NCBI GenBank assembly: GCA_040878345.1
Contig: JBBDML010000011.1
Span: forward strand, 1 to 28,318
Source: ZC4RG35 sp040878345
GTDB taxonomy: Bacteria > Actinomycetota > Acidimicrobiia > Spongiisociales > ZC4RG35
Length of the DNA stretch: 28,318 nucleotides
Reading direction: 5' to 3'
Made by a program: the position numbers and the translations under genes. The notes below the pieces were generated by a model, which worked only from the letters and a program-made list of their open reading frames with translations, was not told the origin of the DNA and did no database searches. Below, piece by piece: positions 1 to 7,187 of this stretch (the stretch's first letter is position 1; every line of letters starts with the position of its first letter).

Positions 1-43
1 GTGCGGATTCGCGCGAACCCCTCCGTCACAGATCCGCACAGAA
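1..43 (+). repeat. Palindromic interspersed repeat, copy 1 (cut by window edge)
   Basis: The right arm ATCCGCACAGAA (32-43), the 23-nt loop (9-31) and 8 nt of the left arm are present. The rest of the left arm lies outside the window. The sequence is identical to copy 2 over the shared part and lies 62 bp upstream of it in the same orientation. Confidence 0.85.
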
Positions 44-54
44 CGGAGCTTGCC

Positions 55-109
55 CCCTTTCTGTGCGGATTCGCGCGAACCCCTCCGTCACAGATCCGCA
101 CAGAAAGGG
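55..109 (+). repeat. Palindromic interspersed repeat, copy 2
   Basis: Arms TTCTGTGCGGAT (59-70) and ATCCGCACAGAA (94-105) are perfect inverted repeats. In this copy the pairing extends to 16 bp (55-70 with 94-109) around a 23-nt loop (71-93). The loop core CGCGAACCCCTCCGTCACA is shared with the other two copies. The element ends 9 bp before the -10 hexamer of ligB, so it covers the position where the -35 box of that promoter would lie. No T-run follows, so a simple terminator is a poor explanation. Confidence 0.85.
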
Positions 110-117
110 AGGGGCTC

Positions 118-123
118 TACTCT
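118..123 (+). promoter_or_regulatory. -10 hexamer of ligB (TACTCT, 6 nt before ATG)
   Basis: TACTCT matches TANNNT and is followed by 6 nt and the ATG at 130, the spacing expected if transcription starts at the start codon. No Shine-Dalgarno sequence is visible. Confidence 0.5.
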
Positions 124-129
124 CGGATC

Positions 130-1638
130 ATGTTGCTCGCCGAGCTGGTGGCCGTCTCGGAGGCGGTGTCGTCGACCCGGGCCCGGTCGAAGAAGACCGC
201 GCTTCTCGCCGACATCCTGGGTCGCCTCACCACCGAGGAGGCACCGGTTGCGGTGTCCTATCTCACCGGGCGACCCCGTCAGGACCGTCTGGGGGTGGGC
301 TATGCCACCGTCTATGGGATCGAGGCCCCGGCCGCCGATACCCCCAGTCTCGAGGTGCTCGAGGTCGACACCGTGTTCCAGGACATCGCCGACACCTCCG
401 GGCCCGGGTCGCGAAAAACGATCGAGTCGGCGTTGACCGGTCTGTTCTCCCGGGCCACTATCGCCGAGCAGGGATTCCTCAGGGGCCTGATCCTCCGCAA
501 CCTCCGCCAGGGCGCCTTGGAAGGAGTGATGGCCGATGCCGTGGCCTCCGCCCTCGGAGTGGGGGCCGACCGGGTGCGCCGGGCAGCCATGCTAGAAGGA
601 GACCTGGTGCTGGTGGCCTCCCGGGCCCTGGCCGGTGGTGTCGAGACCCTGGGGGCCGGCGGGCTTGAGGTGTTCATCCCGGTCCAGCCGATGCTGGCCA
701 AGACCGCCGACACCGCCGGCGGGGCGGTCACCGCCCTCGGCTCGGCGGTGGTGGAGTGGAAGCTGGACGGGGCACGGGTCCAGGTCCATCGTGACCACGA
801 CCGGGTCCGGATCTTCACCCGCAATCTCCGTGACGTCACCGGGTCGCTCCCCGAGTTGGTCGAGGCGGCACGATCGCTGACCGGGGCCTCCTTCATCCTC
901 GACGGTGAGGCCCTGCTGGTCGATGCCTCAGGTCAGCCCCGTGGTTTCCAGGACTCGATGAGCAGCTTCGGCACCGACGAGGCGGAGGGCCGCCCGCCAC
1001 TAACCGCCTTCTACTTCGACCTCCTGCATCTCGACGGCGAGGACCTCATCGACTCGCCGCTCACGGTGCGGCGGGAGGCCCTGGAGAGGGTCGCCCCCCA
1101 GGGCAACCTGGTGGGATCGATCCTCACCGCAGACCCCGATGAGGCCGACCGCTTCTTCGACCAAGCGGTCGCCGCCGGGTTCGAAGGGGTGGTGGTCAAG
1201 GACCCGACCCAGCCCTACGAGGCAGGGCGTCGAGGGTCGGGATGGGTCAAGGTGAAGCCGACCCACACTCTCGACCTGGTGGTCCTGGCCGCCGAGTGGG
1301 GCTCGGGACGACGCCAGGGCTGGTTGTCCAACCTCCATCTCGGCGCCCGCGACTCCTCGGGAGGGATGGTGATGCTGGGTAAGACCTTCAAGGGTCTCAC
1401 CGATGAGATGCTGGCTTGGCAGACGGAGCGATTCCTCGAGTTGGAGGACCACCGGCAGGGCCACGTGGTCCATCTCCAGCCGGAGATCGTCTATGAGATC
1501 GCCTTCGACGGGGTGCAACGGAGCACCCGTTACCCGGGTGGGGTGACCCTCCGTTTCGCCAGGGTGAAACGGTTCCGTGACGACAAAGGGCCGAGCGACG
1601 CCGACACCATGGACACGGTCCGCGGTTTCCTCCGATGA
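130..1638 (+). CDS. ligB: ATP-dependent DNA ligase (LigB type)
   Basis: This enzyme seals nicks in DNA using ATP, through a covalent lysyl-AMP intermediate. The 502-residue protein has an N-terminal DNA-binding domain (about 1-180), then the nucleotidyltransferase domain with motif I KLDGAR (nucleophile K211), FYFDLLHL (about 294-301), EGVVVKD (352-358) and WVKVKP (372-377), and a C-terminal OB domain with the ending usual for this family. Length and motif order fit actinobacterial LigB, which is distinct from the essential NAD-dependent LigA. The reading frame stays open to the window edge, but the upstream part only translates the two palindromic repeats, so the ATG at 130, 6 nt after TACTCT, is the better start. 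The next gene begins 70 bp downstream on the same strand with its own promoter-like hexamer. A role in repair rather than replication is inferred from the family. Confidence 0.95.
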   Translation: MLLAELVAVSEAVSSTRARSKKTALLADILGRLTTEEAPVAVSYLTGRPRQDRLGVGYATVYGIEAPAADTPSLEVLEVDTVFQDIADTSGPGSRKTIESALTGLFSRATIAEQGFLRGLILRNLRQGALEGVMADAVASALGVGADRVRRAAMLEGDLVLVASRALAGGVETLGAGGLEVFIPVQPMLAKTADTAGGAVTALGSAVVEWKLDGARVQVHRDHDRVRIFTRNLRDVTGSLPELVEAARSLTGASFILDGEALLVDASGQPRGFQDSMSSFGTDEAEGRPPLTAFYFDLLHLDGEDLIDSPLTVRREALERVAPQGNLVGSILTADPDEADRFFDQAVAAGFEGVVVKDPTQPYEAGRRGSGWVKVKPTHTLDLVVLAAEWGSGRRQGWLSNLHLGARDSSGGMVMLGKTFKGLTDEMLAWQTERFLELEDHRQGHVVHLQPEIVYEIAFDGVQRSTRYPGGVTLRFARVKRFRDDKGPSDADTMDTVRGFLR

Positions 1639-1643
1639 GCCAC

Positions 1644-1662
1644 TAACCCGCCGGGTGGGTTA
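1644..1662 (+). terminator. Weak hairpin after ligB
   Basis: TAACCC (1644-1649) and GGGTTA (1657-1662) can form a 6-bp stem with a 7-nt loop just after the ligB stop codon. It lacks a following T-run, so termination is uncertain. Confidence 0.25.
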
Positions 1663-1695
1663 CGGTGGTCTTTCGGCCAACTCGGCCATTCCCAA

Positions 1696-1701
1696 TAGGA
1701 C
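1696..1701 (+). promoter_or_regulatory. -10-like hexamer of the LCP gene (TAGGAC, 6 nt before TTG)
   Basis: TAGGAC differs from TANNNT only at the last base and lies 6 nt before the TTG at 1708. The same bases (AGGA) could also act as a short Shine-Dalgarno sequence. Confidence 0.35.
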
Positions 1702-1707
1702 TCCCTT

Positions 1708-2904
1708 TTGCCTTCACGCCCCAGCCTGTCCCGCTTCGTCCTCGTCACGCTCCTCGTCACCTCTTGCAGTGTGGCTGAGGTGGCGCCCACCGCCACCTCG
1801 ACGACGACGTCGACCGTGCCGACGACGACAACCGTGCCACCCACCACAACCTCCACCATCCCTCCGCTCACCATCACGGGGGCGCCGCCCGAGTTGACCG
1901 CGGCCGTCGAGGCCTTCTACCAGTTCGTTTCGGGCGAGGCCACCGTCGTCCCCAGGGCCCCCGAGGCGGTCCTGGTCACGATCACACCCTCGCCGGTCGA
2001 GACCCCGCGCGCCGGAGTGGCGTCGGTGGCGACCTTCTATCACCAGCAGATCGCCACCGTCGAGATGGGCGGCGACCTCTTCCTCGCCATCGACGACGGG
2101 TCGGGATGGCGATTCGCCGGCGGTGATTGGCCCAGTGTCGGTGTGCCGGCTTATTTCGGCTCCACCCCGAAGCTGGTGGCCGTCATCGGGTCCGATGCCC
2201 GGCCCGGCGAGGACATCACCCGCAAGTTGGGGGACAGCATCCACATCGTCGCCCTCGACGGGTCGGGCGGAGGGGGGGTGGTCGGGATCCCACGCGACTC
2301 ATACGTGCCGATCCCGGGAATCGGGAGACGCAAGATCACCTCGGCCCTGTCGAGCGGTGGCCCCCCACTGATGATGGACACCCTCAGGGGTCTCACTGGG
2401 CTCGGGTTCGACGGCTATGTGGTGACCGGGTTCGTCGGTTTCCAGGAGATGCTGGGCTCGATCCTGGGCGGGATCAACCTGTCGGTTCCCTACGCCATCT
2501 ACGACTCAGCGGCCGGGGCCGCGCTGGAGCCGGGTGAGCAGTATCTGAGCGGGCCGACCGCCCTCTCCTTCGCCCGGGCCCGGAAATCACTGTTCGGAGG
2601 CGACCTGACCCGGTCGCAACATCAGGGGATGATCCTGATCGCCGCCGCCAAGAGGGTGAGGGCGGGTGGATATGGGGCCATACCGAGGCTCATGGAGATG
2701 TCGGAGCCGTGGATGGCCACCGATCTCAGCGCAGAGCATCTCTTGACATTCTCTGCCCTGGCGGTGAGGGCAGACCTCGACAATATGGCCAACGTGGTGG
2801 CCCCGGGCTCTCCAGGCTGGGCCGGTGGCGCCAGTGTGGTCTTCCTCCACGACTCGGCGACCCAACTCTGGGAGGACCTTGCCGACGGGGGGATCGCGAG
2901 CTGA
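1708..2904 (+). CDS. LytR-CpsA-Psr (LCP) family protein, predicted lipoprotein
   Basis: LCP proteins transfer lipid-linked glycopolymers (wall teichoic acid, or arabinogalactan in actinobacteria) onto peptidoglycan outside the membrane. The 398-residue protein starts with a hydrophobic signal and a lipobox-like VTSC (C20), then a Thr/Pro-rich linker (about 26-53), a spacer domain (about 55-150) and the LCP domain (about 155-315). Family motifs are visible: IGSDARPGED with R165, GDSIHIVALD with D176, GIPRDSY with R196 and D197, and the Arg-rich ALSFARARK and LTRSQHQG segments. Classical LCP proteins are anchored by a transmembrane helix, so the lipobox is unusual. The start is TTG at 1708, 6 nt after TAGGAC. 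The gene lies between ligB and the TPR/cyclase gene, each with a promoter-like hexamer. The LCP assignment is firm; the acceptor polymer is unknown. Confidence 0.88.
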   Translation: MPSRPSLSRFVLVTLLVTSCSVAEVAPTATSTTTSTVPTTTTVPPTTTSTIPPLTITGAPPELTAAVEAFYQFVSGEATVVPRAPEAVLVTITPSPVETPRAGVASVATFYHQQIATVEMGGDLFLAIDDGSGWRFAGGDWPSVGVPAYFGSTPKLVAVIGSDARPGEDITRKLGDSIHIVALDGSGGGGVVGIPRDSYVPIPGIGRRKITSALSSGGPPLMMDTLRGLTGLGFDGYVVTGFVGFQEMLGSILGGINLSVPYAIYDSAAGAALEPGEQYLSGPTALSFARARKSLFGGDLTRSQHQGMILIAAAKRVRAGGYGAIPRLMEMSEPWMATDLSAEHLLTFSALAVRADLDNMANVVAPGSPGWAGGASVVFLHDSATQLWEDLADGGIAS

Positions 2905-2963
2905 TCGGCGCCCAGGCCACGGGCTAGTGGTCAGGCCGGTATCGAGCAGAGCGACGCCGGGAG

Positions 2964-2969
2964 TAGCCT
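2964..2969 (+). promoter_or_regulatory. -10 hexamer of the TPR/cyclase gene (TAGCCT, 7 nt before GTG)
   Basis: TAGCCT matches TANNNT and precedes the GTG at 2977 by 7 nt. No Shine-Dalgarno sequence is visible, so the mRNA is probably leaderless. Confidence 0.5.
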
Positions 2970-2976
2970 CGAGGCG

Positions 2977-4935
2977 GTGACAGTCAGCGCTCAGACCCTG
3001 GAGTCGGGGAGGAATGCGGTGCGGCGCCGGGCCTGGGAGGAGGCTGTCGCCGCCTTCACCGAGGCCGACAGGGAGGCAGCATTGTCGGCATCCGATCTCG
3101 ACCTCTTCGCCGACGCGGCGTGGTGGGCGGGACGGCCCGACGAGTCCACCGACGCCATGGAGCGGGCCTACGCCGCGTATGTCGAGGAAGGGATGGTGGT
3201 GGAGGCGGTCCGGATCGCCGCCACCCTCTCCCAATTGGCGATGCGTCGTCTCGCCTTCTCCATCGCTTCGGGATGGCGGGCGAGGGCCGTTCGCCTCCTC
3301 GAAGGAACCCCTGAGTCCGGGGCCCATGCCCGCGTCAAGATCTACGACGTGGTCATGGCCCTGATTGCCGGAGAATACGATCAGGCGATTCAGCTCGCCG
3401 ACGAGACGGTGGAGATTGCTCGCCGGACCGGTGAGCGCGATACCGAGAACGAGGCGCTGGTGTTCAAGGGCCGGGCCTTGGTCGCCGGGGGCCGGTGGCA
3501 GGAAGGGTTGGACCTGATCGACGAGGCCGCCGCCGCCGCCCTCTCCGGTGACCTCGGTCTGAGGTCGGCGAGCAACGTCTACTGCGTCACCATCGAAACC
3601 TGTCGGAGCTTGGCCGACTACCGCCGCGCCGGCGAATGGACCGAGGAGGCCGACCGCTGGATGAGCCGTCATTCGGTGGGTGGCTATCCCGGCATGTGCC
3701 AGATATACCGGGCGGAGCTGAAACGCCTCAAAGGGGAGTGGCCCGAGGCGGAGGTGGAGGCGCTCCACGCCTGTGAGGACCTGGAGCGTTATCGGATACT
3801 CGATGGTGTCGGCATGGCGCGGTACGAGGTGGGAGAGATCCATCTCCTCATGGGCGACCTGACCGGGGCAGAGGAGGAATTCCAGCGAGCCTTCGAGCTC
3901 GGGGTCGAGCCTCAGCCGGGGCTGGCGCTGCTGCGCCTGGCGCAGGGCCAGAAGGAGGAGGCGGCTCGAGCACTGGAGACCCATCTCTCGTCTGCGGGCG
4001 GAAGGGACCTCCTGACCCGGACCCACATCCTCCCCGCCCAGGTGGAGGTGGCGCTGGCACGAGACGACCTGGAGACGGCGATGACGGCCGCAGCCGAGCT
4101 CGACCAGATCGCCGCCCAGTTCAAGAGCCCCGCTTTCGAGGCGGTGGCTCTGATGGCCAAGGCGGAGATCGCCCTCCACCAGGGGGAGTCCAAAGAAGCC
4201 TCCCTCGCCCTGGAGCCGGCTTTGAGGGTGTGGCGGGAGATCGAGGTCCCTTATGAAGGGGCCCGGGTTCGGGTCCTGCTGGGCCGTGCCCATCTCATCT
4301 CGGGGGATGCGGCCCGGGCCCGGATGGAGTTCGAGGCCGCCCACACTGTGTTCCAGCGTCTGGGCGCTAAGCCCGATCTGCGAGCCGTCGAGGACCTGCT
4401 CCACGGTCTCGGCCGTTCGGCCGCGAAGCCGGAACGAGTGACCACCACCTTCATGTTCACCGACATCGTCAACTCCACCGATCTGGTGGGCCTGATCGGA
4501 GACGACGCCTGGGAGTCACTGCTGGCGTGGCACGACCGTGCCTTGAGGGCGGAATTCTCCGACCATGGCGGGGTCGAGGTCAGCCACACCGGTGACGGGT
4601 TCTTCGTCACCTTCGACCGGGTCGAGGAGGCGGTGGAGGCGGCGGTGGCGGTGCAACGTCTGCTGGCCGGCCACCGCCGGGAGCATGGGTTCTCACCGAT
4701 GGTCCGGATCGGGATTCACACCGACGAGGCCACTGTCGACGGCGCCGATTATCGAGGGATGGGAGTCCATCTGGCATCGAGGGTGGGGTCGGCCGCCGGT
4801 GCCGAGGAGATAGTCATCTCGGCGGCCGCGGTCGGAGCCGCCGGAGCGATCCGCTTCCCTCTGGGCGAAGGCCGGCCGGTTGAGCTCAAGGGGATCGCCG
4901 AGCCGGTCCAGCTCCACACCATCGACTGGGTTTGA
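2977..4935 (+). CDS. TPR-repeat protein with C-terminal class III cyclase homology domain
   Basis: The protein has 652 residues. About 1-480 are Ala/Glu/Leu-rich helical hairpins of TPR type, a protein-interaction scaffold. About 488-650 form a class III adenylate/guanylate cyclase homology domain. The two metal-binding aspartates are present (FTDIVNST, D496; HTGDG, D540), as are the substrate-binding aspartate (D591) and the transition-state arginine (R602). The lysine that normally selects adenine is replaced by S536, and the transition-state asparagine by H598. It may therefore have altered specificity, low activity, or act only as a ligand sensor. The order TPR then cyclase is the reverse of the related protein at 9597-12647. 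The start is GTG at 2977, 7 nt after TAGCCT. A hairpin follows the stop codon. No signal peptide or membrane segment is seen, so it is probably cytoplasmic. Confidence 0.85.
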   Translation: MTVSAQTLESGRNAVRRRAWEEAVAAFTEADREAALSASDLDLFADAAWWAGRPDESTDAMERAYAAYVEEGMVVEAVRIAATLSQLAMRRLAFSIASGWRARAVRLLEGTPESGAHARVKIYDVVMALIAGEYDQAIQLADETVEIARRTGERDTENEALVFKGRALVAGGRWQEGLDLIDEAAAAALSGDLGLRSASNVYCVTIETCRSLADYRRAGEWTEEADRWMSRHSVGGYPGMCQIYRAELKRLKGEWPEAEVEALHACEDLERYRILDGVGMARYEVGEIHLLMGDLTGAEEEFQRAFELGVEPQPGLALLRLAQGQKEEAARALETHLSSAGGRDLLTRTHILPAQVEVALARDDLETAMTAAAELDQIAAQFKSPAFEAVALMAKAEIALHQGESKEASLALEPALRVWREIEVPYEGARVRVLLGRAHLISGDAARARMEFEAAHTVFQRLGAKPDLRAVEDLLHGLGRSAAKPERVTTTFMFTDIVNSTDLVGLIGDDAWESLLAWHDRALRAEFSDHGGVEVSHTGDGFFVTFDRVEEAVEAAVAVQRLLAGHRREHGFSPMVRIGIHTDEATVDGADYRGMGVHLASRVGSAAGAEEIVISAAAVGAAGAIRFPLGEGRPVELKGIAEPVQLHTIDWV

Positions 4936-4945
4936 ATCGAAAGCT

Positions 4946-4967
4946 GGCCCCGGGATAGCCCGGGCCC
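4946..4967 (+). terminator. GC-rich hairpin after the TPR/cyclase gene
   Basis: GGCCCCGGG (4946-4954) pairs with CCCGGGCCC (4959-4967) with one mismatch around a 4-nt loop, and TTCTC follows. Its position, 10 bp after the stop codon and before the rhomboid promoter, fits an intrinsic terminator with a poor T-tract. Confidence 0.5.
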
Positions 4968-4981
4968 TTCTCACCCGGCCA

Positions 4982-4987
4982 TAGGAT
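4982..4987 (+). promoter_or_regulatory. -10 hexamer of the rhomboid gene (TAGGAT, 6 nt before ATG)
   Basis: TAGGAT matches TANNNT and is 6 nt before the ATG at 4994. It is one of the clearest leaderless layouts in the window. Confidence 0.55.
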
Positions 4988-4993
4988 CTTGTC

Positions 4994-5704
4994 ATGTTCC
5001 CGATCAGAGACATCAACCCCACAGGCATCACGCCGTTGGTGACGCTGGCCCTGATCGGGGTCTGCCTCTTCGTCTTCTTCTTCGTCCAGAACCAGTCAGC
5101 CGAGGCCGAGGTCGAGGAGTTCTTGTTCAGGCGGGCGGTGATCAGCTGTGAGATCACCACAGGCGACCCCCTGACAGAGTTCGAGATCGTCAACCAGGTG
5201 TGCTCGGATCAGCCGGGGGCCCCGGTGTTCCCGGAGAAGAGCCCGTGGGTCGCCGCCTTCACCTCGATGTTCCTCCACGCCGGCCTGGCCCACGTCCTGT
5301 TCAACCTGTGGTTTCTCTGGATCTTTGGGAACAACGTCGAGGAGGCCTACGGCCACGGCGGGTTCCTGCTCCTCTACCTGATCGGTGGCGTGGCCGCCAC
5401 CTTGACCTTCGTGATGCTCAACCCCGGGTCGACAGTCCCGCTGGTGGGTGCTTCTGGCGCCATCGCCGCGGTCCTGGGGGCCTATGCGGTCCTGTTCCCC
5501 GGGCACCGGGTGCTCACCTTGGTCGTCTGGTTCCCGGTGGCGATCCCGGCGGCGATCTTCCTCGGCATCTGGTTCTTTGCCCAGTTCGGGCTGGGTGGCT
5601 CCAACGTCGCCTGGGAGGCGCACGCCGGCGGGTTCGTCTTCGGCCTGGTGGCCACGGCGTTGTTCCGCCGCAGCCTCATCCGCCGGGTAGCCGTGGCGGT
5701 CTGA
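4994..5704 (+). CDS. Rhomboid family intramembrane serine protease
   Basis: Rhomboids cleave transmembrane proteins within or close to the membrane. This 236-residue protein has a first membrane segment at about 12-31, an extracytoplasmic loop of about 50 residues, and then five further hydrophobic segments. The catalytic serine lies in GASG (S154) and the catalytic histidine in EAHAGG (H210). The upstream HxxxN motif (H100, N104) that helps form the oxyanion hole is intact, so the protein should be active. The length is normal for a bacterial rhomboid with six membrane segments. The start at 4994 lies 6 nt after TAGGAT. The gene is convergent with the small gene at 5712-5984, with only 7 bp between their stop codons. 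Substrates cannot be inferred. Confidence 0.92.
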   Translation: MFPIRDINPTGITPLVTLALIGVCLFVFFFVQNQSAEAEVEEFLFRRAVISCEITTGDPLTEFEIVNQVCSDQPGAPVFPEKSPWVAAFTSMFLHAGLAHVLFNLWFLWIFGNNVEEAYGHGGFLLLYLIGGVAATLTFVMLNPGSTVPLVGASGAIAAVLGAYAVLFPGHRVLTLVVWFPVAIPAAIFLGIWFFAQFGLGGSNVAWEAHAGGFVFGLVATALFRRSLIRRVAVAV

Positions 5705-5711
5705 CGCTGGG

Positions 5712-5984
5712 TCAGGCCTCCTCGGCTCTCCTCGCCGGGGGCAGGATGGCCGGATCTGAGAAGAGCCGGGTCACCCTGGGCACCGGCTGGGTGCCGGTCC
5801 GGGGCTTGCGGAACTGGACGACGTCGCCGACGTCGGCCTTGTCCACCTGGTCCCTCGTGATCCGGACCGCGATCCGGTCCTCGTCGGAAACGTCGACGGT
5901 GAGGTAACACCAGTCGAGCGGTTGAGCCCCCTCAGGGGGTCGGAACTCCTTGCCGACCACCAGCCCGGTATGTCTTTTCGACAT
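5712..5984 (-). CDS. Small conserved-looking hypothetical protein (90 aa)
   Basis: I do not recognise this family. The 90-residue product is soluble and begins MSKRHTGLVVGKEF. It has a central alternating hydrophobic stretch (WCYLTVDVSDEDRIAVRI) that suggests beta strands, then a basic, proline-rich tail (QFRKPRTGTQPVPRV) ending in RRAEEA. A small beta-barrel or nucleic-acid-binding fold is possible but not shown. Two ATG codons exist. The one at 5984 is preferred because AGAGGAG ends 9 nt upstream of it, whereas that site directly abuts the ATG at 5993. The gene stands alone on the minus strand between two plus-strand genes. Confidence 0.6.
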   Translation of the reverse strand: MSKRHTGLVVGKEFRPPEGAQPLDWCYLTVDVSDEDRIAVRITRDQVDKADVGDVVQFRKPRTGTQPVPRVTRLFSDPAILPPARRAEEA

Positions 5985-6077
5985 AACAAGCATCTCCTCT
6001 TGTCACCCCAACCATCCCCACGGCAAGTGACGATCAGGATACCCGAGACCGCCTTGGGGTGATATCAAAACCTCACC

Positions 6078-6083
6078 TAGCGT
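6078..6083 (+). promoter_or_regulatory. Possible -10 hexamer (TAGCGT, 9 nt before ATG)
   Basis: TAGCGT matches TANNNT and lies 9 nt before the ATG at 6093, slightly farther than at the other leaderless genes here. No Shine-Dalgarno sequence is visible. Confidence 0.35.
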
Positions 6084-6092
6084 GGTCGTCCC

Positions 6093-6773
6093 ATGCCAGG
6101 GCCCCGGTTCCGTCTCTTGACCATCAACCTGTTCTCCGGGTTCGTCGACGCCGACGCATTCGCCGAGGTGCTCGACCGTCTCGACCCCGACGTGATGCTG
6201 GCCCAGGAGCTGGCCCACGGGGCCGCCGAGGTGATCGCATCGAGGTTCCCCCGCCATCATCTCCGCCCGGACCACCGTTACTCGGGATGGGGGATGGCCA
6301 GCCGGCTGCCGATCGAGATCAACCCGGAGCGGCCGAGCTGGGGGAGGGGTGGGCATGCTCGGGTGGAGGTCGAGGGCCGTCCGGTCCACATCGCCGGGGC
6401 CCACATCCTCGACCCGATGCACCGGCCGCTGAGACAGACCGGGCTCCGTCGTCTGGAACAGGCCGATGCCTTGGTGGCGTGGGGCCAGGGGCTCCCTCCC
6501 GGCGAGCCCCAAGTGGTGGCGGGTGACATGAACGCCACCTCGGCCTGGGAGGTCTATAAGAAGCTGGCAGCGAGATGGGATGACCTGATCGCGGTGGAGG
6601 CTGCCCAGAGAGGTGGCAAACCAGCCCGCACCTGGGGTGTCCCCGGGCGCAGTCTCCGGCTCCTCCGCATCGACCACGTCTTTGGCTCAGGGGTCCGAGC
6701 CATCAACGTCGTCGTGGAGGGGGTCAAGGGCAGCGACCATGCCGCCCTGGTGGTGGACCTGGAGCTGACCTGA
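6093..6773 (+). CDS. Endonuclease/exonuclease/phosphatase (EEP) fold protein
   Basis: EEP proteins are metal-dependent phosphodiesterases acting on DNA, RNA, lipids or inositol phosphates. This 226-residue protein carries the whole set of family residues: N12 in TINLF, E39 in AQELA, D145 and N147 in AGDMNATS, D194 and H195 in RIDHVF, and the terminal D215 and H216 in GSDHAALV. It has no signal peptide, so a cytoplasmic role is likely. The motifs alone do not distinguish a nuclease from a phosphatase. No Shine-Dalgarno sequence precedes the ATG; TAGCGT lies 9 nt upstream. The inverted copy of the palindromic repeat begins 6 bp after the stop codon. Confidence 0.88.
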   Translation: MPGPRFRLLTINLFSGFVDADAFAEVLDRLDPDVMLAQELAHGAAEVIASRFPRHHLRPDHRYSGWGMASRLPIEINPERPSWGRGGHARVEVEGRPVHIAGAHILDPMHRPLRQTGLRRLEQADALVAWGQGLPPGEPQVVAGDMNATSAWEVYKKLAARWDDLIAVEAAQRGGKPARTWGVPGRSLRLLRIDHVFGSGVRAINVVVEGVKGSDHAALVVDLELT

Positions 6774-6778
6774 AACCG

Positions 6779-6825
6779 TTCTGTGCGGATTTGTGACGGA
6801 GGGGTTCGCGTAGATCCGCACAGAA
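6779..6825 (-). repeat. Palindromic interspersed repeat, copy 3 (inverted)
   Basis: The same 12-bp arms (6779-6790, 6814-6825) enclose a 23-nt loop (6791-6813). The loop core is the reverse complement of the core in copies 1 and 2, so this copy is in the opposite orientation. Relative to copy 2 the loop differs only at the three bases next to one arm and one base next to the other. It lies between two plus-strand genes. Confidence 0.85.
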
Positions 6826-6866
6826 AGGGAGAATGAGGCGCCCCGGGTTCATCAAGGAGGTGTCCG

Positions 6867-7160
6867 ATGTGGGTGATGTTCCGTGTCCCCTGCCCCACGC
6901 CTGACGGGCAGACCGCCGAGGACCTGTATCAGAAACGGGTCCGTGGGATCACCGCCGCGATGCAGGCGAGCAGCATCGACCACGGGTGCCGGTTCCACCG
7001 CGCCTGGTACACCTCCGATGGCTCGGAGTTCATCGCCCTCGCCCTCTGGGACAGCGCCGAGGGGGCCAGTGCTTTCTTCGAGGAGTGGGAGATCGAGGAC
7101 GAGCCTGGGGAAGTAGCGGTCCGTCTCCTGGGAGACGTGGGGCTGGTCCCGAGCCCCTAG
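6867..7160 (+). CDS. Small hypothetical protein, possibly a dimeric alpha/beta barrel (97 aa)
   Basis: The 97-residue product starts MWVMFRVPCPTP. A helix (about 17-35) is followed by strands around CRFHRAWYTSDGSEFIALALW and a second helix (about 62-75, SAEGASAFFEEW). This strand-helix-strand-helix order resembles small ferredoxin-like barrel proteins of the antibiotic biosynthesis monooxygenase/EthD group, but the match is from pattern only and no active site can be named. A strong Shine-Dalgarno sequence, AAGGAGG (6854-6860), lies 6 nt before the ATG, unlike most genes in the window. It is convergent with lon, and the long hairpin at 7188-7238 separates the two. Confidence 0.65.
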   Translation: MWVMFRVPCPTPDGQTAEDLYQKRVRGITAAMQASSIDHGCRFHRAWYTSDGSEFIALALWDSAEGASAFFEEWEIEDEPGEVAVRLLGDVGLVPSP

Positions 7161-7187
7161 GTCCGGCCCAAGTCAGTCCAAAAACCC

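Noticed and set aside
1..109. CRISPR-like direct repeats
   Set aside because: Only two direct copies, a third one inverted and 6.7 kb away, palindromic arms and no spacers or cas genes.
1..129. N-terminal extension of the ligase from position 1
   Set aside because: The extra residues only translate the two repeat copies, and the family N-terminus begins at the ATG at 130.
2587..4404. Long minus-strand open frame (605 codons) opposite the LCP and TPR/cyclase genes
   Set aside because: Its translation is rich in Gly, His, Pro, Arg and Leu with no domain pattern, and the plus-strand genes there have clear motifs. In high-GC DNA such antisense frames are expected.
6554..6898. Minus-strand small gene spanning the repeat at 6779-6825
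   Set aside because: Part of its translation is just the repeat read through, and the rest is antisense to the EEP gene.
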